Part shown: positions 8,883 to 17,193 of the stretch, piece by piece | How the letters are laid out: each line of letters opens with the position of its first letter | Numbering within the stretch: position 1 is the stretch's first letter | From: Verrucomicrobiota bacterium | Lineage (GTDB): Bacteria; Verrucomicrobiota; Verrucomicrobiia; Chthoniobacterales; Terrimicrobiaceae | Length of the DNA stretch: 64,000 nt | Direction: 5' to 3' | Assembly (NCBI GenBank): GCA_018970255.1 | Contig: JAGWWS010000006.1 | Span: 1 to 64,000, forward strand | The notes under the pieces: generated by a model | What the model was told of the DNA's origin: nothing | What the model saw: only the letters and a program-made list of their open reading frames with translations | Database searches by the model: none | Program-made: the position numbers and the translations under genes

Positions 8883-8910
8883 TTGACAGGGTAGGGGTAG
8901 CCAGTAATCT
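8883..8910 (+). promoter_or_regulatory. sigma-70-type promoter for rplI
   Basis: TTGACA (8883-8888), a 16-bp spacer and TAATCT (8905-8910), 30 bp before the L9 start codon. This is the best consensus-like promoter seen in the window. Confidence 0.6.
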
Positions 8911-8940
8911 CTCCCTCCCCCGTCCAACCAAACCAAAACT

Positions 8941-9489
8941 ATGGCATTCACCGAAGTCATTCTCACCGAAAAAATTCTGTCCCTCGGCTCCGAGGCCGAC
9001 ATTGTCCGGGTCCGCCGTGGCTACGCCCGCAATTTCCTGCTTCCGCGCGGCAAGGCCCTTGAAGTTTCCAACGGTTCGCTCCGCCGCATCAACCACCTCA
9101 AGGCCAAGCGCGCCGAGCGCGAGGCGCGCGAGGTGACCGCCGCCGAGGAACTCGCCTCCAAGATCAACAAACTCTCGCCCGTCTTCACCCTCGAGGCCGG
9201 CGGCTCCGGCAAGGCGTTCGGTTCCGTGACCTCGAAGGACATCCACGACCGCATCGTGGCGGACCTCAAGCTGGAGGATCTCCCGAAACACGCCGTGGCC
9301 CTCGACAAGCCGATCAAGGAAAGCGGCGAACACACGGTTTCCGTCAAACTCCACGCCGATGTGGCAGCGACCCTCCGCCTCCGCGTCGATGTGCATGTTG
9401 CGGAATCCGCCCAAGCCCCCGAGGCCGATGGCGAGTCCGGCGCACCCGCCCGCCGCCCGAGGAAAAAAGCCGCCGCTGCGGCCGAATAA
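8941..9489 (+). CDS. rplI: 50S ribosomal protein L9
   Basis: 182 aa. The N-terminal domain has the L9 signature (RRGYARNFLLPRGKAL, residues ~28-43), followed by the long connecting helix (~50-80) and the C-terminal globular domain (SGKAFGSVTSKDI...). The protein is ~30 residues longer than usual because of an Ala/Glu/Lys/Arg-rich tail (from ~157), a habit shared by several ribosomal proteins in this window. L9 binds 23S rRNA and limits frameshifting. It is followed after 78 bp by dnaB; an rplI-dnaB pairing is common in bacteria. Confidence 0.96.
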   Translation: MAFTEVILTEKILSLGSEADIVRVRRGYARNFLLPRGKALEVSNGSLRRINHLKAKRAEREAREVTAAEELASKINKLSPVFTLEAGGSGKAFGSVTSKDIHDRIVADLKLEDLPKHAVALDKPIKESGEHTVSVKLHADVAATLRLRVDVHVAESAQAPEADGESGAPARRPRKKAAAAAE

Positions 9490-9567
9490 GGTTCCATTCC
9501 GCAGGCACGCCGGCGCAGCGCTTAGCCGCCGCGACCGCACGCGCCTGCGAAAGCCCCCGCCTCCCAA

Positions 9568-11052
9568 ATGTCCACGGCCAACGCCGCCACGGCACCCCAG
9601 CCGCGCCAAAACGGCTCCGGGAAGGATTCGCCCGAGCGCCGCAACAAGAAACCCGATTATTTCCAAAAAGCCGGCGCCTACATGCCCGATGCGCTCCGGC
9701 CGTTGCCCCAGAGCCTCGATGCCGAGAAGGCGCTGATCGGTTCGATCCTGCACTCCGCCAATGTCCTCGACGACTGCACGGCGGAGATGGATTCCACCCA
9801 TTTCCACCTCCCCGCCCACCAGAAAATTTTCGATCTCCTCGTCGAAATGCGGAACGCATCGAGGCCCATCGACCTGGTCTCCGTCACGCAACTCCTCGAG
9901 GACCGGCGGATGCTCGAGGAGGTCGGCGGCGCCATGGCGGTCACGGACCTCTTCACCTTCGTCCCCACCGCCGCGAATGCCGATTACTACCGCGAGATCG
10001 TCAAAGAAAAATTCCTCCTGCGCCGCGTGGTTTCGATTTGCACCGAATACATCGTCCGCGCGCACGAAGAGCAGGGCGATGTGAAAATCCTGCTCGACGA
10101 GGTCGAGGCCCGCGTCCTCGAAATCGGCGAGGACCGTTTCCGTTCGTCCATGCCGGGCATGAAGCAGATGGTGAACGAGGCCATCGACGGCATTGAAAAA
10201 ATCGCCGCCAACCGCGGGGCCATCACGGGCCTCCCCACCGGCTTCGCCTCGCTGGACCGCATGACGAACGGGCTGCACGAGGGCGAGATGGTGGTCATCG
10301 CCGCCCGCCCCTCCATGGGCAAGACCGCGCTCGCGATGAACATTGCCGAGAATATCGCGATCGATTCGGGCAAGGCCGTCGCGGTCTTCAGCCTTGAAAT
10401 GAGCGCCCAGCAGCTCGTCCAGCGCATCATTTGCTCCCGTGCGCGCGTGAACGGCAAGGCGCTGCGCGACGGCTTCATCAACAACGCCACCATGGCCAGC
10501 CTCAGCGCCACGGCCACCACGCTCAGCAAGGCGAAGATGTTCATCGACGACACGCCCGGGCTCAGCATCCTCGAACTCCGCGCCAAGGCCCGCCGCCTCC
10601 GCAACCGCGAAAAAATCGAACTGGTCGTCATTGATTACCTCCAGCTCCTCCGGTCAAACTCCCGCCGCGCGCAGGAGAACCGCCAGATCGAAATCCAGGA
10701 AATTTCCTACGGCATCAAGGCGCTCGCGAAGGAACTCAAAATCCCCGTGATCGTCCTTGCGCAGTTGAACCGCAACCCCGAGCAGCGCACCGGTGCAGGC
10801 GCCGGCCGCCCGCGCCTCAGCGACCTCCGCGAGTCCGGGACCATCGAGCAGGACGCCGATGTCGTCGGCCTCCTCATCCGCGAAAAATATTACGCCGAGG
10901 ACGACGAGGCGAAAAAGGAGGCCGCCGGCAAGGCCACGCTCATCATCGCCAAGCAGCGCAACGGCCCCACCGGCGATGTCCCGCTCACATTCCTCGAGGA
11001 ATTCACCCGCTTCGAGGAACGGGCCGAGGACGCCCGCCGGGAGCCGAATTGA
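9568..11052 (+). CDS. dnaB: replicative DNA helicase DnaB
   Basis: 494 aa. After a ~45-residue basic, Pro-rich N-terminal stretch comes the DnaB N-domain (LPQSLDAEKALIGSILHS, ~53-70), then the RecA-like ATPase with Walker A ARPSMGKTALAMN, Walker B (VVIDYLQLLRS), QNREIQ-like RRAQENRQIEIQEIS and the DLRESGTIEQDADV motif. It is the hexameric helicase that unwinds DNA at the fork. No intein or large insertion is apparent. Its stop lies 2 nt before the next ATG, suggesting cotranscription with the rhodanese-like and IscU-like genes. Confidence 0.96.
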   Translation: MSTANAATAPQPRQNGSGKDSPERRNKKPDYFQKAGAYMPDALRPLPQSLDAEKALIGSILHSANVLDDCTAEMDSTHFHLPAHQKIFDLLVEMRNASRPIDLVSVTQLLEDRRMLEEVGGAMAVTDLFTFVPTAANADYYREIVKEKFLLRRVVSICTEYIVRAHEEQGDVKILLDEVEARVLEIGEDRFRSSMPGMKQMVNEAIDGIEKIAANRGAITGLPTGFASLDRMTNGLHEGEMVVIAARPSMGKTALAMNIAENIAIDSGKAVAVFSLEMSAQQLVQRIICSRARVNGKALRDGFINNATMASLSATATTLSKAKMFIDDTPGLSILELRAKARRLRNREKIELVVIDYLQLLRSNSRRAQENRQIEIQEISYGIKALAKELKIPVIVLAQLNRNPEQRTGAGAGRPRLSDLRESGTIEQDADVVGLLIREKYYAEDDEAKKEAAGKATLIIAKQRNGPTGDVPLTFLEEFTRFEERAEDARREPN

Positions 11053-11054
11053 AA

Positions 11055-11591
11055 ATGCGGCCGGACCCCGAGTCCACGACGATGGGCGAATTGCTCGCCC
11101 TCTACCCCGGCGCCCAGCGGGCACTTTTCCGCAACTACCACATCGGCGGCTGTGCCAGCTGCGGCTTCCAGCCCGCAGAGACGCTCTCGGGCGTTTGCGC
11201 CCGAAATGGCGGCATCGACCCGCAGCAGGCCATCGACCGCATCCTCGAGGCGCACGAACAGGACGAAAAAATTTTCATCGCCCCCGCCGAAGCCGCGGAG
11301 CTGAAGGAAAAAGTCAGCGCCCGCTTTGTGGACATCCGCACCCGCGAGGAGTTCGAGGCCGTCCACATCCCAGGCTCGCAACTCATGGGGCAGGATTTCC
11401 TCCAAGAGATCATGGCGAAGTGGGACAAGGCTGCACCCGTCATCCTTGTGGACCACACGGGCAACCGCTCGCTCGACGCCGCTTCCTACTTTGCCGGCCA
11501 TGGATTCACCGCCGTGCGCGCGCTGAAGGGCGGGATCGACGCCTGGAGTTGCGCGGTCGACCCCTCGCTGCCACGCTACACGACGGAATGA
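11055..11591 (+). CDS. DUF1858-rhodanese fusion protein with non-canonical active site
   Basis: 178 aa. Residues ~5-62 match the DUF1858-type module (MGELLALYPGAQRALF, then GGCASCGFQPAETLSGVC) with a C-x2-C pair that could bind metal or do redox chemistry. Residues ~90-170 are a rhodanese domain (FVDIRTREEFEAVHIPGS ... GGIDAWS). In the active-site loop, usually C-R-x-G-x-R-S, this protein reads DHTGNRS: Asp stands where the sulfur-carrying Cys should be. The rhodanese half is therefore probably not a sulfurtransferase of the normal kind. The stop overlaps the IscU-like start (ATGA), so a function in Fe-S or sulfur handling is inferred from context. A TTG at 11049, overlapping the dnaB stop, is an alternative start. 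Confidence 0.75.
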   Translation: MRPDPESTTMGELLALYPGAQRALFRNYHIGGCASCGFQPAETLSGVCARNGGIDPQQAIDRILEAHEQDEKIFIAPAEAAELKEKVSARFVDIRTREEFEAVHIPGSQLMGQDFLQEIMAKWDKAAPVILVDHTGNRSLDAASYFAGHGFTAVRALKGGIDAWSCAVDPSLPRYTTE

Positions 11592-12037
11592 CCACTGAAG
11601 AACGCATCGACGAAGCCATCCGCAACCCGAAAAACCTTGGCGAAATGTCCGGGGCCGATGCCGTGGGAACAGCCGGAAGCGGCGATTGCGGCGACATGCT
11701 GAGGATGTGGATCAAGTTCAAGGACGACGGCGGCCGCCGCGTGATCGACCGCGCCACCTTCCAATCCTTCGGGTGCCAAACGGCCATCGCCGTCGCCAGC
11801 ATGGCCACCGAGCTCATCAAGGGCAAAACCCCGCAGGAAGCGCTGTCGATGTCCGGCGGCGAACTCTCCGCGCCGCTTGGGCCATTGCCCCCAATGAAAA
11901 TCCACTGCGCCCAACTCGTCGAAGGCGCGCTGAAAAACGCGCTCAACGGCTCCCCCGCGCCTGCCCCCGGCTCCAGTGCGCCCACGCTCGCCGACAGCCT
12001 CCAGCCGAAAGGCTCGGTGAAAATCCATTTTCGCTGA
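11588..12037 (+). CDS. IscU/NifU-type Fe-S cluster scaffold protein
   Basis: 149 aa. The three cluster-ligand cysteines of the IscU fold are present: GSGDCGDMLRMWIKF (with the neighbouring Asp that keeps the cluster labile), SFGCQTAIAVAS and MKIHCAQLVEGAL. A Pro/Ala linker and a short tail (~118-149) follow. The family assembles [2Fe-2S]/[4Fe-4S] clusters and passes them to carriers. The second motif reads GCQTA rather than the usual GCGSA, as in epsilon-/NifU-like branches. It is coupled to the upstream DUF1858-rhodanese gene. No iscS is adjacent; an IscA/ErpA-type carrier lies at ~45.0 kb. Confidence 0.85.
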   Translation: MTTEERIDEAIRNPKNLGEMSGADAVGTAGSGDCGDMLRMWIKFKDDGGRRVIDRATFQSFGCQTAIAVASMATELIKGKTPQEALSMSGGELSAPLGPLPPMKIHCAQLVEGALKNALNGSPAPAPGSSAPTLADSLQPKGSVKIHFR

Positions 12038-12309
12038 CGGCGTTTTTTGGGTTTTCGTCAGCGGGCGAAACTCGACGCATCCACAAGCCGGAGTTCTGGA
12101 ATCCGGGAAAAAATCTTCAGTGTTCAGCGTGGCGAGGTCGGGGTCGTGATGCAGGCAAGTTTCCGAAAGGAAAAACGGTCTGTGCGCCAATCACCGCCTC
12201 AAAAACTCGACTCGCGACTTTTGGCGCTTTCCCGGTGGGGCTCGAATTCCCCGCTCCTGCGCGACCGCTCAGCGAACCGACCACGCTCCTTGAGAGCAGC
12301 GCCCGCGGC
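12038..12309 (+). other. intergenic region between convergent genes, no gene recognised
   Basis: 272 bp between the IscU-like gene and the end of cyoD. Several short complementary stretches occur, including GGGGCTCGAATTCCCC (12237-12252), but no clean terminator or RNA gene could be folded. Confidence 0.4.
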
Positions 12310-12600
12310 TTACATCCGGTTGTAAAGATCGCCAAGGATCCAGACGGATCCACCGATCATGAGGAATAGAATGAGCCCGGTGAACAGAACCAGTTGGAGG
12401 TCTTCCCTCTGCTGGCCTTTGAAGGAGAGGTGCAGGAAGTAGCGGAGATGCACGATCAGCTGAAGGATCGCGCAGAGGATCAGGGCGAAAAGGGCGACCT
12501 TTCCGCCCACGGTCGCCACAAGGGTGAAGGGGATGACCGTGAGAACTGTAGCCAGCACAAAACCGACCAGATAATGGCGAAATTCTTTATTTCTTTCCAT
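12310..12600 (-). CDS. cyoD: cytochrome bo3-type quinol oxidase subunit IV
   Basis: 96 aa with three hydrophobic segments (FVLATVLTVIPFTLV, ALILCAILQLIVHLRYFLHL, VLFTGLILFLMIGGSVWIL), the size and topology of CyoD/CtaF. It starts MERNKEFRHYLVGF; its ATG shares one base with the cyoC stop (TGATG), so translation is coupled. Subunit IV assists assembly of the CuB centre. It is the last gene of cyoABCD. Confidence 0.88.
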   Translation of the reverse strand: MERNKEFRHYLVGFVLATVLTVIPFTLVATVGGKVALFALILCAILQLIVHLRYFLHLSFKGQQREDLQLVLFTGLILFLMIGGSVWILGDLYNRM

Positions 12601-13241
12601 CAGAGCAATCCTCCCAAAAAGACGAAGCTGAAGATGGCGATCCAGACCACATCGAGAAAATGCCAGAAGACCGCCCAGCGGAGCAGGGTCAGCTTCCAGC
12701 GGAGATCGACACCCCGAACCAAAATCCCGGCGACAATCACGAGACACCAGACGAGGCCACCGGTAACATGCAGGCCGTGGAGCCCAACGAGGGACCACAG
12801 GGCGGAGAGGTAGCCGCTGCGTGTCGGGGGTCCCCCGGCGGCGGCCATGGCGATGAAGTCGGAAATCTCACGATAAAGGAATCCGCAACCCAGCAGGACG
12901 GTGAGCAAGAGCCAAAAAATCAACTTTTTCGTGGAGGCACTTCGGGAGGCATGTTGCTGCTTGAGGGTCAAGATGGCCATTCCGCTGGTCAAACTCGAGG
13001 CGAGGAGGAAGGCGGTTTGCAAGGCGACGCTCCCGAGGTTGAAGAGTTCCTTGGGACCGGGGCAACACGCGAGAGGCACCGTGGTGGCGAAGACGGCGAA
13101 AAACATCCCGAAGGTCACCAGGTCGCTCATCATGAAAACCCAGAACCCGAAAACGGATGTCTCCGCCTCGAGGTGGTCGTCGCCATGGCCTTCACCCAGA
13201 TTCAGCCCGGGGTAGAGTGATTTTCTGATCGAGAAACTCAT
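12600..13241 (-). CDS. cyoC: cytochrome bo3-type quinol oxidase subunit III
   Basis: 213 aa, five hydrophobic segments, start MSFSIRKSLYPGLNLGEGHG. Family segments include FGFWVFMMSDLVTFGMFF, LVGLHGLHVTGGLVW and LRWAVFWHFLDVVWIAIFSF. The start overlaps the cyoB stop by 4 nt (ATGA). In this heme-copper oxidase subunit the membrane Glu/His positions stabilise the catalytic subunit. Length agrees with CyoC (~200 aa) rather than with the longer mitochondrial-type CoxC. Confidence 0.93.
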   Translation of the reverse strand: MSFSIRKSLYPGLNLGEGHGDDHLEAETSVFGFWVFMMSDLVTFGMFFAVFATTVPLACCPGPKELFNLGSVALQTAFLLASSLTSGMAILTLKQQHASRSASTKKLIFWLLLTVLLGCGFLYREISDFIAMAAAGGPPTRSGYLSALWSLVGLHGLHVTGGLVWCLVIVAGILVRGVDLRWKLTLLRWAVFWHFLDVVWIAIFSFVFLGGLL

Positions 13242-15316
13242 GGGTTTGTAATGGTGGCGGGAATGGCCAGCCCTTTGTTTGCCTCCTTGCACTCGTCGTC
13301 GCGCGTGACGCCCGTGCCCTCTCGGGCCGCACGGCGCCAGGCTTCATCGATCTCGCGCACCTCGGCGGCGGGAATGATATACTGCTTTTGGGGCATAAAC
13401 GCGTAAGTGATGGCTGTCGCGATGGCGCCGAGGAGGGAGGCGATGGCCAACCACCACATGTGCCAGACCAAGCCGAAGCCGAGCCCGGAGGCCATAACCA
13501 TAATGATGAAGCCGTAATAGGTGTTCGCGGGCATCTCGATGTCGTCGTATTTCCCGATCGGTTGGTAGGCCGTGCCCTTGGCTTTCGCATCCGCGAAGGC
13601 ATCCCGGCATTCGACCTTGGGAAGAACCGCAAAATTCCATTCGGGAGTCGGCGCAGGGGTCGCCCACTCGAGGCTTCGCCCGTCCCAAGGATCACCAAAG
13701 GGAACCATCAATTTCTTCCGGTTCAAAACGCTGACCAGGATTGTCAGCAGGATGAAAAGGAAGGCGAGGCCGAGAATGAGCGAACCGATTCCCGAAACAA
13801 CCATCCAGGGGACAAGCGCCGGATCCTCGTAGGCGACAGTTCGCCGGGTCATCCCCATCAATCCGGTTTGGTAGAGGGGCATGAAGGCCAGAATGAAGCC
13901 GATCGCCCAGAGGAATGCGGTGATGCGGGACAAGCCCTCCACGAGCCGGAACCCGTAAATTTTGGGGAACCAGATGTGAATGCCCGCGAGAATTCCGAAC
14001 AGGACACCGGGAATGATCACATTGTGAAAATGCGCGACCAGAAACTGGCTGTTGTGCAGTTGGTAATCCAAGGTGGGGCTGGCAAGGACCACCCCGCTGA
14101 GACCGCCGATGGTGAAGAGGACGAAAAACCCGCAGAGATAGATCATCGGTGCGGTGAACCGGATCCGACCGCCCCAAAGAGTCGCCAGCCAATCGTAGAT
14201 TTTCACCCCCGTCGGGATGGCAATCAAAAGCGTCGCCACGCCGAAGGCGGCATTGACCGTGGCCGATTGCCCCATGGTGAAGAAGTGGTGCAGCCAGACC
14301 GTGAACGAAAGAACCGCAATGCACATCGTGGCCGCGACAATGCTGGTGTAGCCGTAAAGGCGCTTCCCGGAATAGGTGGAGGCGATTTCCGACATCACCC
14401 CGAAAGCCGGCAGGACGAGGATGTAAACCTCCGGGTGGCCGAACATCCAGAACAGGTTGATGAAGTTCATCAAATTCCCGCCCATGTCGTTCGTGAAAAA
14501 GTGGAAGCCGAGGAAGCGGTCGAGCCCGAGCATGGCGCAGCAGGCCGTGAGGGGTGGCATCGCAAAGATCAGCAGGATGGAGGTGCAGAGGGCCGTCCAA
14601 GTGAATAGCGGCATCCTCATGAAACTCATCCCCGCCGTTCGCAACTTGTAAATGGTCACCGAAAAGTTGACGCCCGTGAGCGTGGAGCCGATTCCAGAAA
14701 TCGCGATGGCGAGGATGTAATAATCGGGACCGACTCCGGGATTCACCAAGCGGCCGGTGAACGAGGGATACCCGGTCCACCCGCCTGTCGAAAACTCACC
14801 GACCATCAGCGAGATCATGAATAGGAATCCGCCGGCCGCCGTGAGGCCGAGGCTGATTTGATTGAGCCTCGGGAAGGCAACATCCCTGGCACCGATCTGC
14901 AACGGAACGACGATATTGATCAGCCCGAACAGGAAAGGCATCGCCACGAAAAAGATCATGTTCGTGCCGTGGGTCGTGAAAAGCTGGTTGAAGTGGTTCG
15001 AGGAGAGGAACCCGCCATCAAGGCCGACCGCCTGATTCGCCCGCATCAACATGCCCTCGACCACTCCGCGGAACAACATGATGACCGCGAAAATAATATA
15101 CATCGTGCCGATTTTTTTGTGATCGACACTTGTCAGCCACTCGAAAAGGGGCTTCCACCACTTCATCCATGTGAGAAGGGCGACAATCATCACCCCCCCG
15201 ACCGGCATCATGGCCGCGGCACTGGCGGTGATGATGGTGTTGATATTCGGATTTTCGACCGCCTGAACGAGGATGATCGAGTCCCAAGTTAATCTGCCAA
15301 AAATCGCGTCGAGCAT
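13238..15316 (-). CDS. cyoB: cytochrome bo3-type quinol oxidase subunit I
   Basis: 692 aa, about 15 membrane segments, very similar along its length to E. coli CyoB. Heme and copper ligands are visible: TTHGTNMIFF (low-spin heme His), FGHPEVYILVLP (CuB His, proton-channel Glu and the Tyr of the His-Tyr cofactor), WLHHFFTMG (two CuB His) and VAHFHNVIIPG (high-spin and low-spin heme His). In the ubiquinol-site region, residues equivalent to Arg71, His98 and Gln101 are kept (FRG..., NHFNQ), while the Asp75 position is Glu (RGVVEG). It reduces O2 to water and pumps protons. The ATG follows cyoA after one base. Confidence 0.96.
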   Translation of the reverse strand: MLDAIFGRLTWDSIILVQAVENPNINTIITASAAAMMPVGGVMIVALLTWMKWWKPLFEWLTSVDHKKIGTMYIIFAVIMLFRGVVEGMLMRANQAVGLDGGFLSSNHFNQLFTTHGTNMIFFVAMPFLFGLINIVVPLQIGARDVAFPRLNQISLGLTAAGGFLFMISLMVGEFSTGGWTGYPSFTGRLVNPGVGPDYYILAIAISGIGSTLTGVNFSVTIYKLRTAGMSFMRMPLFTWTALCTSILLIFAMPPLTACCAMLGLDRFLGFHFFTNDMGGNLMNFINLFWMFGHPEVYILVLPAFGVMSEIASTYSGKRLYGYTSIVAATMCIAVLSFTVWLHHFFTMGQSATVNAAFGVATLLIAIPTGVKIYDWLATLWGGRIRFTAPMIYLCGFFVLFTIGGLSGVVLASPTLDYQLHNSQFLVAHFHNVIIPGVLFGILAGIHIWFPKIYGFRLVEGLSRITAFLWAIGFILAFMPLYQTGLMGMTRRTVAYEDPALVPWMVVSGIGSLILGLAFLFILLTILVSVLNRKKLMVPFGDPWDGRSLEWATPAPTPEWNFAVLPKVECRDAFADAKAKGTAYQPIGKYDDIEMPANTYYGFIIMVMASGLGFGLVWHMWWLAIASLLGAIATAITYAFMPQKQYIIPAAEVREIDEAWRRAAREGTGVTRDDECKEANKGLAIPATITNP

Positions 15317-15317
15317 T

Positions 15318-16250
15318 TTACATTTCCATACCCATCATGGGTTTGTATGAGACCATCGGGAGGGGGGATTTCTTGGGATCGTAGGAGGGGCTGCCCGGTT
15401 GGCTTTCCGGAGTCATGTCATCGACCATGTAGCGGGCCAGCACGCGTTGAAAAATTTTGGGATCCCCGAGGACCATTTCAATCGGGCCTTGCCGGTTCTC
15501 GATGGCGAGGGGTTTTTTTGCCTCTTCGGAAGTCCCCTGCATGGCCAGGATGGCATAGGTGTCGGCGGTGAGGGCGAGGTCGCTCGATTGCGCCTTCTTC
15601 ATCCGGGCCGCGTATTCCTCCTTGGAGACCGAATAAACCTGGAACTTCTGCTTCCAGAATTCTTTTCCGGTGAACTGGGAGTTCATCCCCTTGGCCTCGC
15701 CCTGTTTGACAGCGAGGAAGTTCAACTTCGTGGTCATCGCCGGCATGGCATAAATCTGGCCCACGATCGCCGAGATTTGCAGGCTCTGCATCACGGTGTC
15801 GGTCGTCAATGTCAACTCGACCGCGCGCCCCTCGGGCACGACCAACTCGTCCACCAAGGCAACCCCCTCTTTCGGATAGATGAAAATCCATTTCCAATCG
15901 AGGCCGATGGCTTGGACTTGGAGCGGGTCTTTGCCCATCTCTTTGTAGGGGTCGAGTCGGAAGGTCATGATGGCCAGGTTGACCCCAATCAGGGCGACGA
16001 CCGCAATTGGCACGCCCCACATCAAGCACTCCAGAATCCGGTTCGACTCCCAGTTCGGACGATATTCGCCCGTCGGTTTGCTGCGGCGATAGCGCCACAG
16101 AATCCATGGCATGGACACCATGACGGGAACCACGGCGATCAATGTCAGGAGGGTGACGATTTTGAGGTGTCGCAACTGGTCCGCCGCCACAGGCCCCATC
16201 GGCTGCAGAAAGGATTCCGCGATGGCTAAATTAGTGGAGGGGTCGATCAT
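15318..16250 (-). CDS. cyoA: cytochrome bo3-type quinol oxidase subunit II
   Basis: 310 aa, ATG start. Two membrane helices (~30-55 and ~78-100) precede a periplasmic cupredoxin-like domain with GLDWKWIFIYPKEGVAL and SAIVGQIYAMPAMTTKLNFL. The CuA-binding C-x3-C is missing, as in quinol rather than cytochrome c oxidases. A COX_ARM-like segment follows (FWKQKFQVYSVSKEEYAARM). The N-terminus lacks the lipobox seen in enterobacterial CyoA. It is the first gene of cyoABCD; 136 bp, containing a hairpin, separate it from the SDR gene upstream. Confidence 0.93.
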   Translation of the reverse strand: MIDPSTNLAIAESFLQPMGPVAADQLRHLKIVTLLTLIAVVPVMVSMPWILWRYRRSKPTGEYRPNWESNRILECLMWGVPIAVVALIGVNLAIMTFRLDPYKEMGKDPLQVQAIGLDWKWIFIYPKEGVALVDELVVPEGRAVELTLTTDTVMQSLQISAIVGQIYAMPAMTTKLNFLAVKQGEAKGMNSQFTGKEFWKQKFQVYSVSKEEYAARMKKAQSSDLALTADTYAILAMQGTSEEAKKPLAIENRQGPIEMVLGDPKIFQRVLARYMVDDMTPESQPGSPSYDPKKSPLPMVSYKPMMGMEM

Positions 16251-16339
16251 CGGGAAAAAGCACGGTGGGCCTTGGTATTAGCTTTGACACGCGCCCGCCA
16301 GCGGAAAGTGGCCCAGTGACAAGGGCAGTTTGTTTGGTT

Positions 16340-16374
16340 TCGAGGTTTCGGCCGTGGGGGCGGCCGGTCCTCGA
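16340..16374. terminator. GC-rich hairpin between the SDR gene and cyoA
   Basis: TCGAGG...CCTCGA outer and CGGCCG...CGGCCG inner stems around a TGGGGG loop. On the plus strand a T-rich stretch follows; on the minus strand, the direction of both neighbouring genes, no U-run follows. It may be a weak terminator or a stability element of the SDR transcript. Confidence 0.4.
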
Positions 16375-16386
16375 TGGTTGTTTTGG

Positions 16387-17154
16387 TTAAAGCCCGGGGC
16401 TGGAGTGCATGATGCCGCCGTCCGCGAAGATGGTGGTGGCGGTGAGGTAGCTGGCGCCATCGCCGGCTAGGAATGCCACGACGCTGGCGATTTCCCCGGG
16501 CTGCGCCATGCGGCCGACGGGGATGGCGTCGTCGAGTTTCTTGAGCAAGGCGGGGTCTTTCATCGTCGAGGTGTTGATCGGCGTGGCGACGGCGCCGGGG
16601 CCGACGGCCGTGACGAGGATGCCGTGCGGGGCGAGTTCCAGGCCGGCGGTGCGGGTGAGCATGCGCATGCCGCCTTTCGAGAGGCAGTAGGCGGTGTTGC
16701 CGGGCATCGGCCAATCCTCGTGGACCGAGGTGATGTTGATGATGCGCCCGCCGCCGCCCTGGGCGAGGAATTGCTTCGCGGCGACCTGGGTGCCGAAGAA
16801 GGCGCTCTTGAGGTTGATGTCGAGCACGCGCTGGTATTGCTCCTCGGTGGTGTCGAGCACGGAGGTGCGGGTTTCGACGCCGGCGTTGTTCACGATGATG
16901 TCGAGGCGGCCGAAGTTCTTCACGGCGGCATCAACGAGTTTTTGGAGGTCGGCGACCTTGCTGACATCGGCCTGAACGGCGATGGCCTTGTCGCCGAGCG
17001 CGAGGACTTGTTTTTCGAGGGCTTCGGCGGTTTCCGGATGCACGACATAATCAATGACGATGTTGGCGCCCTGCTTGGCGAGTTCGAGGACGATGGCGAG
17101 GCCGATGCCGCTGTTTCCGCCGGTGACGATGGCTGTTTTTCCTTTGAGGTTCAT
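16387..17154 (-). CDS. short-chain dehydrogenase, glucose 1-dehydrogenase-like
   Basis: 255 aa classical SDR. NAD(P)-binding TGGNSGIG (residues ~11-18), NNAG (~90), catalytic Ser in ITSVHE and Tyr/Lys in YCLSKGG, then VGPGAVATPIN. The SVHE segment, the PGA-(I/V)-x-TPIN motif and the C-terminal FADGG end are those of bacterial glucose 1-dehydrogenases, which oxidise beta-D-glucose to gluconolactone. It lies 39 bp downstream of the GH63 glucosidase on the same strand, so oxidation of the glucose that enzyme would release is a plausible joint role (inference). SDR substrate assignment from sequence is always uncertain. Confidence 0.75.
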   Translation of the reverse strand: MNLKGKTAIVTGGNSGIGLAIVLELAKQGANIVIDYVVHPETAEALEKQVLALGDKAIAVQADVSKVADLQKLVDAAVKNFGRLDIIVNNAGVETRTSVLDTTEEQYQRVLDINLKSAFFGTQVAAKQFLAQGGGGRIINITSVHEDWPMPGNTAYCLSKGGMRMLTRTAGLELAPHGILVTAVGPGAVATPINTSTMKDPALLKKLDDAIPVGRMAQPGEIASVVAFLAGDGASYLTATTIFADGGIMHSSPGL

Positions 17155-17193
17155 TGGTGTTTTTTGGGTTGGTTAAATCGAAAGGCGAAGTTT

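Noticed and set aside
5081-9136. A 1351-codon frame on the plus strand across the TPR gene, uvrB and rplI
   Set aside because: Crosses three genuine genes in a different frame and shows only low-complexity Arg/Gly/Ala sequence.
12190-12300. A T-arm-like sequence (GGGGCTCGAATTCCCC) and D-arm-like GCTGAGCGGTC on the minus strand, suggesting a tRNA or tmRNA end
   Set aside because: No acceptor stem of 7 bp or anticodon arm can be built around it on either strand; the T-stem would need a G-T pair next to a mismatch.
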